DNA of 64,000 bases from G963556115 sp963678205 (GTDB lineage: Bacteria; Planctomycetota; SZUA-567). The notes under the pieces are model-generated. The model did no database searches, was not told the origin of the DNA, and was given only the letters and a program-made list of their open reading frames with translations. Position numbers and translations under genes: made by a program. The DNA lies in the NCBI GenBank assembly GCA_963678205.1, contig OY782760.1:806001-870000 (forward strand), in the 5' to 3' direction. Positions 43,439 through 51,054 of the stretch are shown in pieces (within the stretch, counting starts at the first letter, position 1; every line of letters begins with the position of its first letter).

Positions 43439-46400
43439 TTATGGCAAAATATCAGATGACTTCTCAATAACTTTATTTACTTCTTCTTTGAGGATTGGCA
43501 ATACCTGCTGAATAACATAACAGTCTTTTGAGGTCTCTGCCTCAATACAGCCATTATATAATTTTGATGCTCCAATGATGCTTGCCATGTTCTTCAAAGT
43601 ATGTATATGTCTGAAGGTTGCATGATTATTACCGCTTAAGGACTCAAATTCAATTCCTTGGATAATTAGTGCCACTTCATTATTGAAGATTGTAAGCATT
43701 TCATAAAAGTTTTCTTTACAACCTGAATTATGTATTCCTAATTCTATGTCAATAATATCAGCTTTAGAAATTGTATCATTGCTGTCTTTGCTGATTTTCT
43801 GGTTATGAGGTTGGTCAGATTCAGCCGTTCGGGTTTTTTCTAGATTTTCATCACTTACAATATTCTTATTATTTTGGGAATATTCTTTGAGTTCAGATAT
43901 AGCATCAGTTGCTTCTTTCTTTATTTTAGAATAAATATCTGACAAGTTATCACAGTCAGTACTTGTTTCACCTTCTTGGCATACTTCGCTGAGTTTAATT
44001 GCACCAATTATACCTGCCATACTTTTTAGTGTGTGGCAATGGCGTGATGCTTGTTTGTGGTCACCATCTTGAAGTCCGGCGTAGATATTGGTAATAATAT
44101 TTGGTGTGTCGTCTATAAATAAATTTACCATTGTCTTATAGGGTTTTTCTCCCCCAGAGTTTGTAATCCCAGCTTCATAGTTAATTACACTTTCAGTTGT
44201 TTTACGTTCGTTATTTTCTATTTCTGTTTCGTGAATTTTGCTAGGGGGATAGGAGATCTCTTCTATTGGACTTATTTCTTCATCTATTACCTGAAGTCTT
44301 TCAGGCAAGAAGTTAATCAGTGTGCTCTTAAAATCAATTAAAGAGACAGGTTTTGATAAAAATCCGTCCATACCAGCATCATGACAGGCATGTTTGTCAT
44401 CATCAAAAATATTTGCAGTAACTGCTACTATCGGGGTATGCGAAAGGCTTTGTGCTTCTTCAATTTCTCTAATACGTTTGGTTGCTGAAATGCCACTAAG
44501 TTCAGGCATCTGAAGATCCATAAGAATCAGGTCATAATGTTTTTCAGTAAACATGTCGATTGCAACAAGACCATTTTCAGCTATGTCTGCGGTTGCAGAG
44601 AATTTTTCTAAGAATTTAATGCATAGATTCTGGTTCATTTCATTATCTTCGCAAAGTAAAATTTTTGCATCTGGGAAGAATATATTCTTTTTGTTTTGGG
44701 TATTATTTGAGAGGGATTTTCTAGTTTCAAAATTGTGGGGTAGATTTTTATTGCCTAACTTTAGTAAAGGTAGAATAATAGTGAAAGTTGTGGACTTGCC
44801 CAGTACACTTTCTACAGAAATATTACCATTCATAAGGTCAATTAGGCTTTTGCAAATACTTAGCCCTAAACCCGTCCCTCCAAATTTTCGGGTTGTTGAT
44901 TGGTCTGCTTGAGTAAATTTGTCAAAGATATGGTCAAGTGCTTCTGGGGCAATACCTATACCTGTATCGGAAACTTTAATTTTGAGCGTGGTGTCCTCTT
45001 TAGAATCTTCTAAAATAGTAATTTCAAAATGAATGTTTCCACTGTTGGTAAACTTTACAGCGTTACCTGCAATATTAAGAAGAACCTGAGTTATTCTCAG
45101 CTCATCTCCAACAAGTGTTTCTGGGATTTCTGAGTCAACGAAACTAGTAACGGTTACAGCGTTTTGTGTCGCCTGAGGTGTTATCATGTCAATTAGATGA
45201 TTTAGCGTCTCTCTAATGTCAAATTCTTCATAAATAATATCTAATTTACCAGATTCAATTTTTGAGTGATCTAGAATATCATTGATTATTAACAAAAGAG
45301 CCTCTCCGCCATGTTTAATCGCAGATGTATAGTTCAATTGCTTGGAAGTTAGTTCTGTTTCTTCAAGTAAAGAGACCATACCGAGTACACTATTCATTGG
45401 GGTGCGTATCTCGTGAGAAATATTAGCAAGAAAATCAGCTTTAGCTGAGCTGGCTTCTTCTGCTTGAATACGTAGACGTTCTGATTCGTCTAAAAGATTC
45501 TGCAGTTCTAGTGATAAGTTTTCTGACGCTTTGCGGGATTCAATTGCTGATTGTTCTAAAATAACTCTATTAGTAATATCATAGCTGATACCATATACAA
45601 GATTATTCCCTTCACTGTCATCAAGTTTTATTGCATAGGTTTTTAACCAAAGTTCGCCACTAGAAATACTATGAATCTTTTGGGGTAGTGGTATTTTATG
45701 CTCTAAAGATAATTCGTTATTATTATTGTTGCTTACTTTGGTGTTAATAAAATTAAGAAATGTTTTTAATTTTAAATCTGAATATTTATTGAATAAATCA
45801 ATAAATTGCTCCTCTTTTATTAGTTTTTTAGCGGGTATGCCTAAAATATCTTCTACATTTTTTGACCAAGTAAACATATGGGTTGAGGGGGTATATATCC
45901 AGCTGATTGCTCGGCCTGCTTTTAAGGATATGTCGTAGCGTTTAATATTCTCTTCGATAATATGCTGGTACTCTAAGAGCTTATTTTGCCGGATGTAAGT
46001 GATAATAATAATTAAGGTCGTTAGAATCTCACAGATCGCAAAAAGCAGTAATATGGGGGCATCACTTATAATGCTTATTGAATTAGTTATTTTCTTGATA
46101 GAATGTTGCGAAACGATTTTCCAGCTTATTCCTTCATCTGTTGAAGGAGGTCTTAAGGTAGTGAATTCAAAATATATATCATTTATTAGAGTATTACCAA
46201 ATTCCTTTGAAGTTATAGCCTTCCAGGCTTTAGGAAATAAATTTTTGAAGTTTTCTGCACGTGAAAAAGCAAAATTCATCCAGTTTTCACCGCCGCCTAT
46301 AAGCCAATCGCCATTTTCATTTAATAATGATAGATTTTGTGAGAATGAAAAGTTAATACTCAAGTTAATAAGTATTATGCCCTTAAGTTTGCCAATGTGT

Positions 46401-47002
46401 GAATAAATACTTTTACCGATTCTGAGAGTTGGTTTGAAAGGAAATTCTATTGTCCCATGGCTTTTTTGTAAATCAATGTGTGAATAATAAATAGAATTCA
46501 TTGGGGACGCTAAACAATCTTTGACGTAATATTCCGTTGAAATATCTTTCAAATCCTCTTGATTAAAAACCTTCTGTTCTCTGCCGATGTTCTCAACTTT
46601 TATTCTTTCGCGACCGTCAATGCTTACAAAACGAATTGAGTAGTAGTTAGGATTAATTTTAAGAAGCTGAATAAGAAACCGAGTAAATTTAATTTGCTCG
46701 TCACTATCTGGATCTTCAATCTGATATGGTTGAAGTGTGTTTATATAATCATTAAGGTATTGTCCATTTGCTATAAGGTTGAGATTGTTTTCTGCAGATG
46801 TTAGAAAAGAGCTGCACTTGCTGTTTGCAGATAGTATCTCCCTTGAGGCTAATTCACCTACAATACTGACCCCTTTTGTAACAAGTGAATTATAGACGCT
46901 AATGAAAAATAAATATATCCCTATACTGACTATAAGCCAGACAGTAAAATAAAAAATTTTATTCTTATGATTCATACCTCTGTGCTTATTGGTTGAAGAC
47001 AT
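43439..47002 (-). CDS. Large hybrid histidine kinase with PAS, receiver and two tandem Hpt domains
   Basis: A 1187-aa membrane kinase. Membrane helices at about 16-38 and 314-337 flank a periplasmic double-Cache-like sensor. PAS (about 353-480), a helical linker, HisKA with His530 (ANISHEIRTP), HATPase (about 630-745, with GFTQ-like KFTQADQSTTRKFGGTGLGL), a receiver with Asp829 (LILMDLQMP), and two Hpt domains follow. The first Hpt carries His990 (HCHTLKSMAGIIGA), the second His1134 (HIHTLKNMASIIGA). The Hpt domains are clear duplicates, each introduced by a similar helix (YEAGITNSGG and IELGIHNSGC). Phosphate flow would be His to Asp to Hpt to an unknown external regulator. Confidence 0.95.
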   Translation of the reverse strand: MSSTNKHRGMNHKNKIFYFTVWLIVSIGIYLFFISVYNSLVTKGVSIVGELASREILSANSKCSSFLTSAENNLNLIANGQYLNDYINTLQPYQIEDPDSDEQIKFTRFLIQLLKINPNYYSIRFVSIDGRERIKVENIGREQKVFNQEDLKDISTEYYVKDCLASPMNSIYYSHIDLQKSHGTIEFPFKPTLRIGKSIYSHIGKLKGIILINLSINFSFSQNLSLLNENGDWLIGGGENWMNFAFSRAENFKNLFPKAWKAITSKEFGNTLINDIYFEFTTLRPPSTDEGISWKIVSQHSIKKITNSISIISDAPILLLFAICEILTTLIIIITYIRQNKLLEYQHIIEENIKRYDISLKAGRAISWIYTPSTHMFTWSKNVEDILGIPAKKLIKEEQFIDLFNKYSDLKLKTFLNFINTKVSNNNNNELSLEHKIPLPQKIHSISSGELWLKTYAIKLDDSEGNNLVYGISYDITNRVILEQSAIESRKASENLSLELQNLLDESERLRIQAEEASSAKADFLANISHEIRTPMNSVLGMVSLLEETELTSKQLNYTSAIKHGGEALLLIINDILDHSKIESGKLDIIYEEFDIRETLNHLIDMITPQATQNAVTVTSFVDSEIPETLVGDELRITQVLLNIAGNAVKFTNSGNIHFEITILEDSKEDTTLKIKVSDTGIGIAPEALDHIFDKFTQADQSTTRKFGGTGLGLSICKSLIDLMNGNISVESVLGKSTTFTIILPLLKLGNKNLPHNFETRKSLSNNTQNKKNIFFPDAKILLCEDNEMNQNLCIKFLEKFSATADIAENGLVAIDMFTEKHYDLILMDLQMPELSGISATKRIREIEEAQSLSHTPIVAVTANIFDDDKHACHDAGMDGFLSKPVSLIDFKSTLINFLPERLQVIDEEISPIEEISYPPSKIHETEIENNERKTTESVINYEAGITNSGGEKPYKTMVNLFIDDTPNIITNIYAGLQDGDHKQASRHCHTLKSMAGIIGAIKLSEVCQEGETSTDCDNLSDIYSKIKKEATDAISELKEYSQNNKNIVSDENLEKTRTAESDQPHNQKISKDSNDTISKADIIDIELGIHNSGCKENFYEMLTIFNNEVALIIQGIEFESLSGNNHATFRHIHTLKNMASIIGASKLYNGCIEAETSKDCYVIQQVLPILKEEVNKVIEKSSDILP

Positions 47003-47473
47003 TGGTTATTATGCTCTAGGTTAAATAATAATGTTTCTAAGTATTTTTCATGAATAAAAGCTAATATAACCTATTCTACTTTGCACATAAATATAACACA
47101 ATAAAAAAAAGTTTAAGTAATATAATATAATGTTTAAGATTGAAGTGTTTGTGTAAAATACTATATGAGTTGTCTTTCGTACTCTCTTGATAGGTATTTT
47201 AACTATTGTAGTCATATGGTGGTAGTATGATGTAAAAAAAATACTATATTTAAATGTTGAATATAGTATATTAGATGGAAGTATCCGTTGGAGGCGGAAT
47301 TATCAGGTAATTATGAAGATTGAGATAGACGGGTAATTTACTGCAAATTAAAGATTACTTTTCTTGTTTTTCCTGTAAAATGCTGGAAAAAACAAATTTT
47401 TTTAGTATAATTAAAAAAAGTGTTGTCGGGGATTATGGGAAATCGTTGGGTAATTCTTAGGGTGTGGGATAAA
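47003..47473. other. Divergent intergenic region with an orphan minus-strand terminator
   Basis: Upstream of the kinase, TTGTGT and TAGAAT 17 nt apart on the minus strand (near 47080) are a promoter candidate. TATAAT at 47406-47411 on the plus strand is a likely -10 for the coiled-coil gene, placing its start near 47418. Between them lies the stem-loop at 47234-47269, which reads as a terminator only on the minus strand, and a small TCCG-loop-CGGA hairpin near 47284-47298. No ORF of note. Confidence 0.45.
47234..47269 (-). terminator. Orphan minus-strand terminator
   Basis: ATACTATATT (47241-47250) pairs with AATATAGTAT (47260-47269) around a 9-nt loop. On the minus strand it is followed by eight T (complement of 47234-47241). 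No minus-strand CDS lies upstream, so it may end a small RNA or antisense transcript. Confidence 0.55.
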
Positions 47474-48667
47474 ATGAATACTGCTTATAAAATTATAATG
47501 ATCGTTGTAGGGTGTGCTGTTGCGTACTTCCTGATGTCTCTAGCAACTAATTCTCAAAAAATGGTTCAGGGAATTTCTTCTCAGAGTAATGAGATGAAAT
47601 CTGTTGTAAGTTTAACCAATAAAATTCAGAATATTGAAGATAGGGTTGCTTCAATTTCTGGGGAACTTAAAGACAATGGGAAAAAAATTGCTAGTAATGA
47701 GAAATCTGTTGGAGATAGAATCTCAAATATAGAAAATAATATTAGAGGTTTTAATAAGAATCAAGATTCTTTTGATAATAGAGGAGTATTTGAGAGAATT
47801 GAGAAGCTCAGTGATATGGTTGAAGTTCTAAAAAATGATAATAATCAGATTAAAGCAGAGCTGGCAAAAAAGAATGATGAGATTAGTTTCTTAAAATCTA
47901 AATTAGAAAAAAATATTGCTATAGTTGAAGCGCTAGATTGTACTGACAGTAAAGAATTAGAGGGAAAATTAGAGTCTCTTATGACCAGTGCTTCAAAGAT
48001 GGGGGTTGGTGCTTCTAAAAGGATGCAGAGTGAAATTGATACACTTCTTGTAAAAGTAGATGGGATGAAAGAAACCCTTGCGACGTATAAGGCTATAAGT
48101 GTTGATAAAGTTAATGAGTTCAAAAATCGTGTAGATGATATCAAGCTGATGTTGGATGATAGTAAACAGTATACAGAGAAAACGATTAAGAATCTGGAGA
48201 ATAACTTTGTAAAGCTTGAAAGAAGTACTAAGCAGAGTATAAGTGTATCCCCTAATATAGAGTTGACTGTGAAGCAAATAAAAGATAAGGTATTTGTTGA
48301 AATTGAAAATTTAAAGCGAGAAGTCGAGGGACTTCAAAAGAGAATTGAGAAGATTATTACTAGTGATAAAAATAAGAGTGATGCCTCTGTTGGGATAATT
48401 GTAAATAAAGTATTTGAGAAATCACTTGTTATGATAAATACATCAAATGGTACCTTTGTGTTTAATCCTTATGCTGATTTTACTGGTGTTGTTCGTGTAC
48501 GTGATGAGGGAGGTAATGAAAAAATGGTACTTGTGCCGTATACTGGTGAATATATGAAAATAGGTGAGAATATTATTGATACTGGTCCATTTTCAAGAAA
48601 TTGTGTGCTTGGAATAAATTGTAATATTGATGTGCGTGGTAGTATAAATGCACCTGTAACTAAATAA
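47474..48667 (+). CDS. Membrane-anchored coiled-coil protein
   Basis: A 397-aa protein with an N-terminal membrane helix (about residues 5-25, YKIIMIVVGCAVAYFL) and a very long Lys/Glu/Ser-rich coiled coil (about 30-305). It ends in a small beta-rich C-terminal domain (about 310-397, with VFEKSLVMINTSNGTFVFNP and CVLGINCNIDVRG). The same frame opens earlier (GTG 47420, ATG 47435), but a likely -10 at 47406 makes 47420 leaderless, so I chose the ATG at 47474; 47435 is possible. The protein could bridge membrane and cell wall or act as a filament scaffold. No family is recognised. A terminator follows. Confidence 0.72.
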   Translation: MNTAYKIIMIVVGCAVAYFLMSLATNSQKMVQGISSQSNEMKSVVSLTNKIQNIEDRVASISGELKDNGKKIASNEKSVGDRISNIENNIRGFNKNQDSFDNRGVFERIEKLSDMVEVLKNDNNQIKAELAKKNDEISFLKSKLEKNIAIVEALDCTDSKELEGKLESLMTSASKMGVGASKRMQSEIDTLLVKVDGMKETLATYKAISVDKVNEFKNRVDDIKLMLDDSKQYTEKTIKNLENNFVKLERSTKQSISVSPNIELTVKQIKDKVFVEIENLKREVEGLQKRIEKIITSDKNKSDASVGIIVNKVFEKSLVMINTSNGTFVFNPYADFTGVVRVRDEGGNEKMVLVPYTGEYMKIGENIIDTGPFSRNCVLGINCNIDVRGSINAPVTK

Positions 48668-48690
48668 ATATTTTAGTTTAATAGTTATTT

Positions 48691-48723
48691 AAAAAACTGC
48701 TCACCTTTGTGTGCAGTTTTTTT
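48691..48723 (+). terminator. Terminator after the coiled-coil gene
   Basis: AAAAAACTGC (48691-48700) pairs with GCAGTTTTTT (48713-48722), loop of 12 nt, with the T run included in the right arm. Confidence 0.8.
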
Positions 48724-48776
48724 ATTTGTATAATAAAAATAATGGTAAAATAATAGATTTGAAGTAAGGAGACATC

Positions 48777-49517
48777 ATGAGCAGTGAGATAATGTGGTAC
48801 TATCAATTTGAGGAAGGAAGAGCTGGACCTGTACCGCAGAGCAGGCTTATTGATCTAATAACTGCTGGTACGGTTCAGAGGGGAACTCTTGTCTGGAGAG
48901 AAGGTATGACTGATTGGCAAGAGGCATTTTTAACTGAGCTGAATGCATATTTTACGGTAAAGAGTGCTAATTGTGTTGGCAGAAGTTCAGGAAATGAAGG
49001 CATAAGGGATTATCTTACTTCTAGATTTAGGCTGCCTCAAAAATTACGTGTTTGGTATTTAATATTCGGCATATCACTATGTGTTTCGGTTTTTTTAGCG
49101 ACCCTTGGTCCAATAGCATGGCTGTCTGCGATTGTTTCTACTTTTTTTGGCCTACTCATAATGTATCACGTCTGGGGGGTAATACCTGAAAATAAAAGGA
49201 TGCTATCTCCATTTGTAACTGTAATCTTGATGATAATACCTGTCTTTAATCTGGTATGGATATTTTATTGTTACTATATTGGTGCTAGGAAGCTTAATCA
49301 AGAGCTTGTTATCAAGGGGGTTACAGATTATAAAGTAAATGAATACTACGCGTTGGGGTATTCTGTATGTGCAATTATTATGACTGTATTATTTGTTATT
49401 TCATTTATTACAGGAATGATGTTTGCCTCAACCAGCTTGGCACTGGTAGTAGTGATAGTTTTTCTTCAAGTTTTTATGATGAGGTCATTTCTTATTGGTA
49501 TTGTTAAGCTTCTCTGA
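48777..49517 (+). CDS. GYF_2-domain multi-pass membrane protein
   Basis: The 246-aa protein starts with a GYF_2 domain (residues 5-60; MWYYQFEEGRAGPVPQSRLI and LVWREGMTDW are its signature). A linker follows, then five predicted membrane helices (about 94-112, 113-132, 148-168, 192-212 and 218-240). GYF_2 domains bind proline-rich peptides and often decorate bacterial membrane proteins of the RDD/DUF4339 type. The function is unknown. AAGGAGACATC precedes the ATG. A possible -10 TATAAT just after the upstream terminator suggests its own promoter. Confidence 0.85.
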   Translation: MSSEIMWYYQFEEGRAGPVPQSRLIDLITAGTVQRGTLVWREGMTDWQEAFLTELNAYFTVKSANCVGRSSGNEGIRDYLTSRFRLPQKLRVWYLIFGISLCVSVFLATLGPIAWLSAIVSTFFGLLIMYHVWGVIPENKRMLSPFVTVILMIIPVFNLVWIFYCYYIGARKLNQELVIKGVTDYKVNEYYALGYSVCAIIMTVLFVISFITGMMFASTSLALVVVIVFLQVFMMRSFLIGIVKLL

Positions 49518-49668
49518 GTCTAACTTATAAAATTACAAAATTTAATTAAAAATTTATGAGTAATCTGTACTTTGTGTGTGGAAAGCATAAACTCAGTAAA
49601 TTCCTACTTCATTTTATGTAATACTATTTAAAGTATTAAATCAATACTTCAAGTTAAAAGGAATAATT

Positions 49669-50069
49669 ATGACTTCAAAGAATAATGTTAATAACTCGCT
49701 TATCAATAATTACTCACAGGTTCGCTATACTTGCCTTTATTCAAACTCGAAAACAAAGTATCAGATGCGGAAACAATCTATCCATATGAATTTTATCGTA
49801 ATCAAGTAAAGAGAACTGGCAAACCAGTATAGATTTCAAATGGATTTTTTAATACGGATTATAATACTAAGGCAGCAGAAAAAGTAAATATGTCTGCGTT
49901 CTTTCATGAATATTTAGCTAGAGCGTTTGACAAAAAAGCAGAATTTGATTTCAAGCTTCAAGAACTATCACATGAAATAAAAGAGTCTTGCCAATCAACT
50001 ATAAGTAATCCTAAGGAAGAATCTGTTTCAACATCATTATTCAAGGTTATTAAATTTTACTTGTCATAA
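49669..50069 (+). pseudogene. Remnant of an unidentified protein gene (frameshift plus in-frame stop)
   Basis: An ATG at 49669 with an AAGGA ribosome site opens a frame that ends after 46 codons. Shifting frame near 49715 opens a protein-like stretch (PLFKLENKVSDAETIYPYEF region) interrupted by TAG at 49830-49832. It continues in the same frame (ISNGFFNTDYNTKAAEKVNM, AFFHEYLARAFDKKAEFDF) to TAA at 50067. The ribosome site and a weak terminator at 50071 suggest a once functional single gene of about 130 codons. No family is recognised. Without the reads, sequencing error cannot be excluded as the cause of the frameshift, but a second lesion makes decay more likely. Confidence 0.55.
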
Positions 50070-50070
50070 A

Positions 50071-50109
50071 AAAGCATGTAAGTCCATATTTGATAGCCTT
50101 ACATGTTTT
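50071..50109 (+). terminator. Weak stem-loop after the gene remnant
   Basis: CATGTAAG (50075-50082) pairs with CTTACATG (50098-50105), followed by TTTTG. The loop is 15 nt, so efficiency is doubtful. Confidence 0.5.
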
Positions 50110-50185
50110 GAGTTTGGTTTTTTAGAATGCTTTATCATGAAAAGATGTTATCTTGTTGAGCTGTCTTGTCATGAGTGCAGAATTT

Positions 50186-51013
50186 TTATTCTGGGATTAT
50201 AATTTTATCAAGGTTGGGCTCGGCTGCAGGGAATTCACAGTGAAGATTATTGAGATGAGCCCTGATAATACGAGCGATAATAATATTTCTCCACCATTTT
50301 TTATCTGCTGGTATGACATACCATGGCGCATGTTCTGTTGAGCATTTATTAATAGCTATCTCGTAGGTTTTCATATATTGATCCCAGAATTTTCGCTCTG
50401 CAATATCTGAAGAGGTAAATTTCCAGTTCTTATCAGACTTATCAAGGCGATCCTGAATGCGTTTTTTTTGTTCGTCCTTTGATATATGCAGGAATAGCTT
50501 GATAACATGGGTATTGCTATCGCGTAGCAAATATTCAAAATTATTAATATGATCGTAGCGTCTTTCGATAACACTTTCAGGCGCAAGTTTGTGTATCCTC
50601 TGTATAAGTACGTCTTCGTAATGGGAGCGGTTGAAGATTGTAATCATTCCATGCTTGGGAGTGCATGAATGAATACGCCACAAAAAGTCATGAGCATTCT
50701 CTTTAGGATTTGGCTGCTTGAAAGAGTGTACTCGAACACCTTGAGGATTTAAAGGTCCAAAAACTTTTCTGATAGTTCCATCCTTACCTCCTGTATCCAT
50801 CGCTTGAATCACAACTAGGATAGATTTTTTGCTCTCCGCATACAGCCTATTTTGCAGTAATTTCAGATCTTCGTGGATCTCACTGAGGTAGATATCTCCA
50901 TCGGTACGTCTGAATGGAGGTTTTTCTGCCGTTGGGGTATCTTTCAGGTGAATTTTTTTCTTTGACGAAACTCTGTATTGTTTGATAAATTTGTCATCAT
51001 TGTTTTTGTCCAC
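50186..51013 (-). CDS. ppk2: Polyphosphate kinase 2 family protein (PPK2)
   Basis: A 275-aa single-domain PPK2 that transfers phosphate between polyphosphate and nucleotides. Walker A is AMDTGGKDGTIRKV, Walker B/lid motifs are FNRSHYEDVLIQRIH and FLHISKDEQKKRI. This combination is typical of the class acting on AMP/ADP (polyphosphate:AMP phosphotransferase), which can regenerate ATP from polyphosphate. It starts 41 nt downstream of lon on the same strand, with a GGAGT ribosome site, so co-expression is likely. Confidence 0.9.
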   Translation of the reverse strand: MDKNNDDKFIKQYRVSSKKKIHLKDTPTAEKPPFRRTDGDIYLSEIHEDLKLLQNRLYAESKKSILVVIQAMDTGGKDGTIRKVFGPLNPQGVRVHSFKQPNPKENAHDFLWRIHSCTPKHGMITIFNRSHYEDVLIQRIHKLAPESVIERRYDHINNFEYLLRDSNTHVIKLFLHISKDEQKKRIQDRLDKSDKNWKFTSSDIAERKFWDQYMKTYEIAINKCSTEHAPWYVIPADKKWWRNIIIARIIRAHLNNLHCEFPAAEPNLDKIIIPE

Positions 51014-51054
51014 TTGTTACTCCTTATAGGCTGTACTAGTAGGTGCGCTAGCAA

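Noticed and set aside
47420..47473. GTG start for the coiled-coil protein
   Set aside because: TATAAT at 47406 would make the mRNA begin at about the GTG itself; downstream ATGs are more likely.
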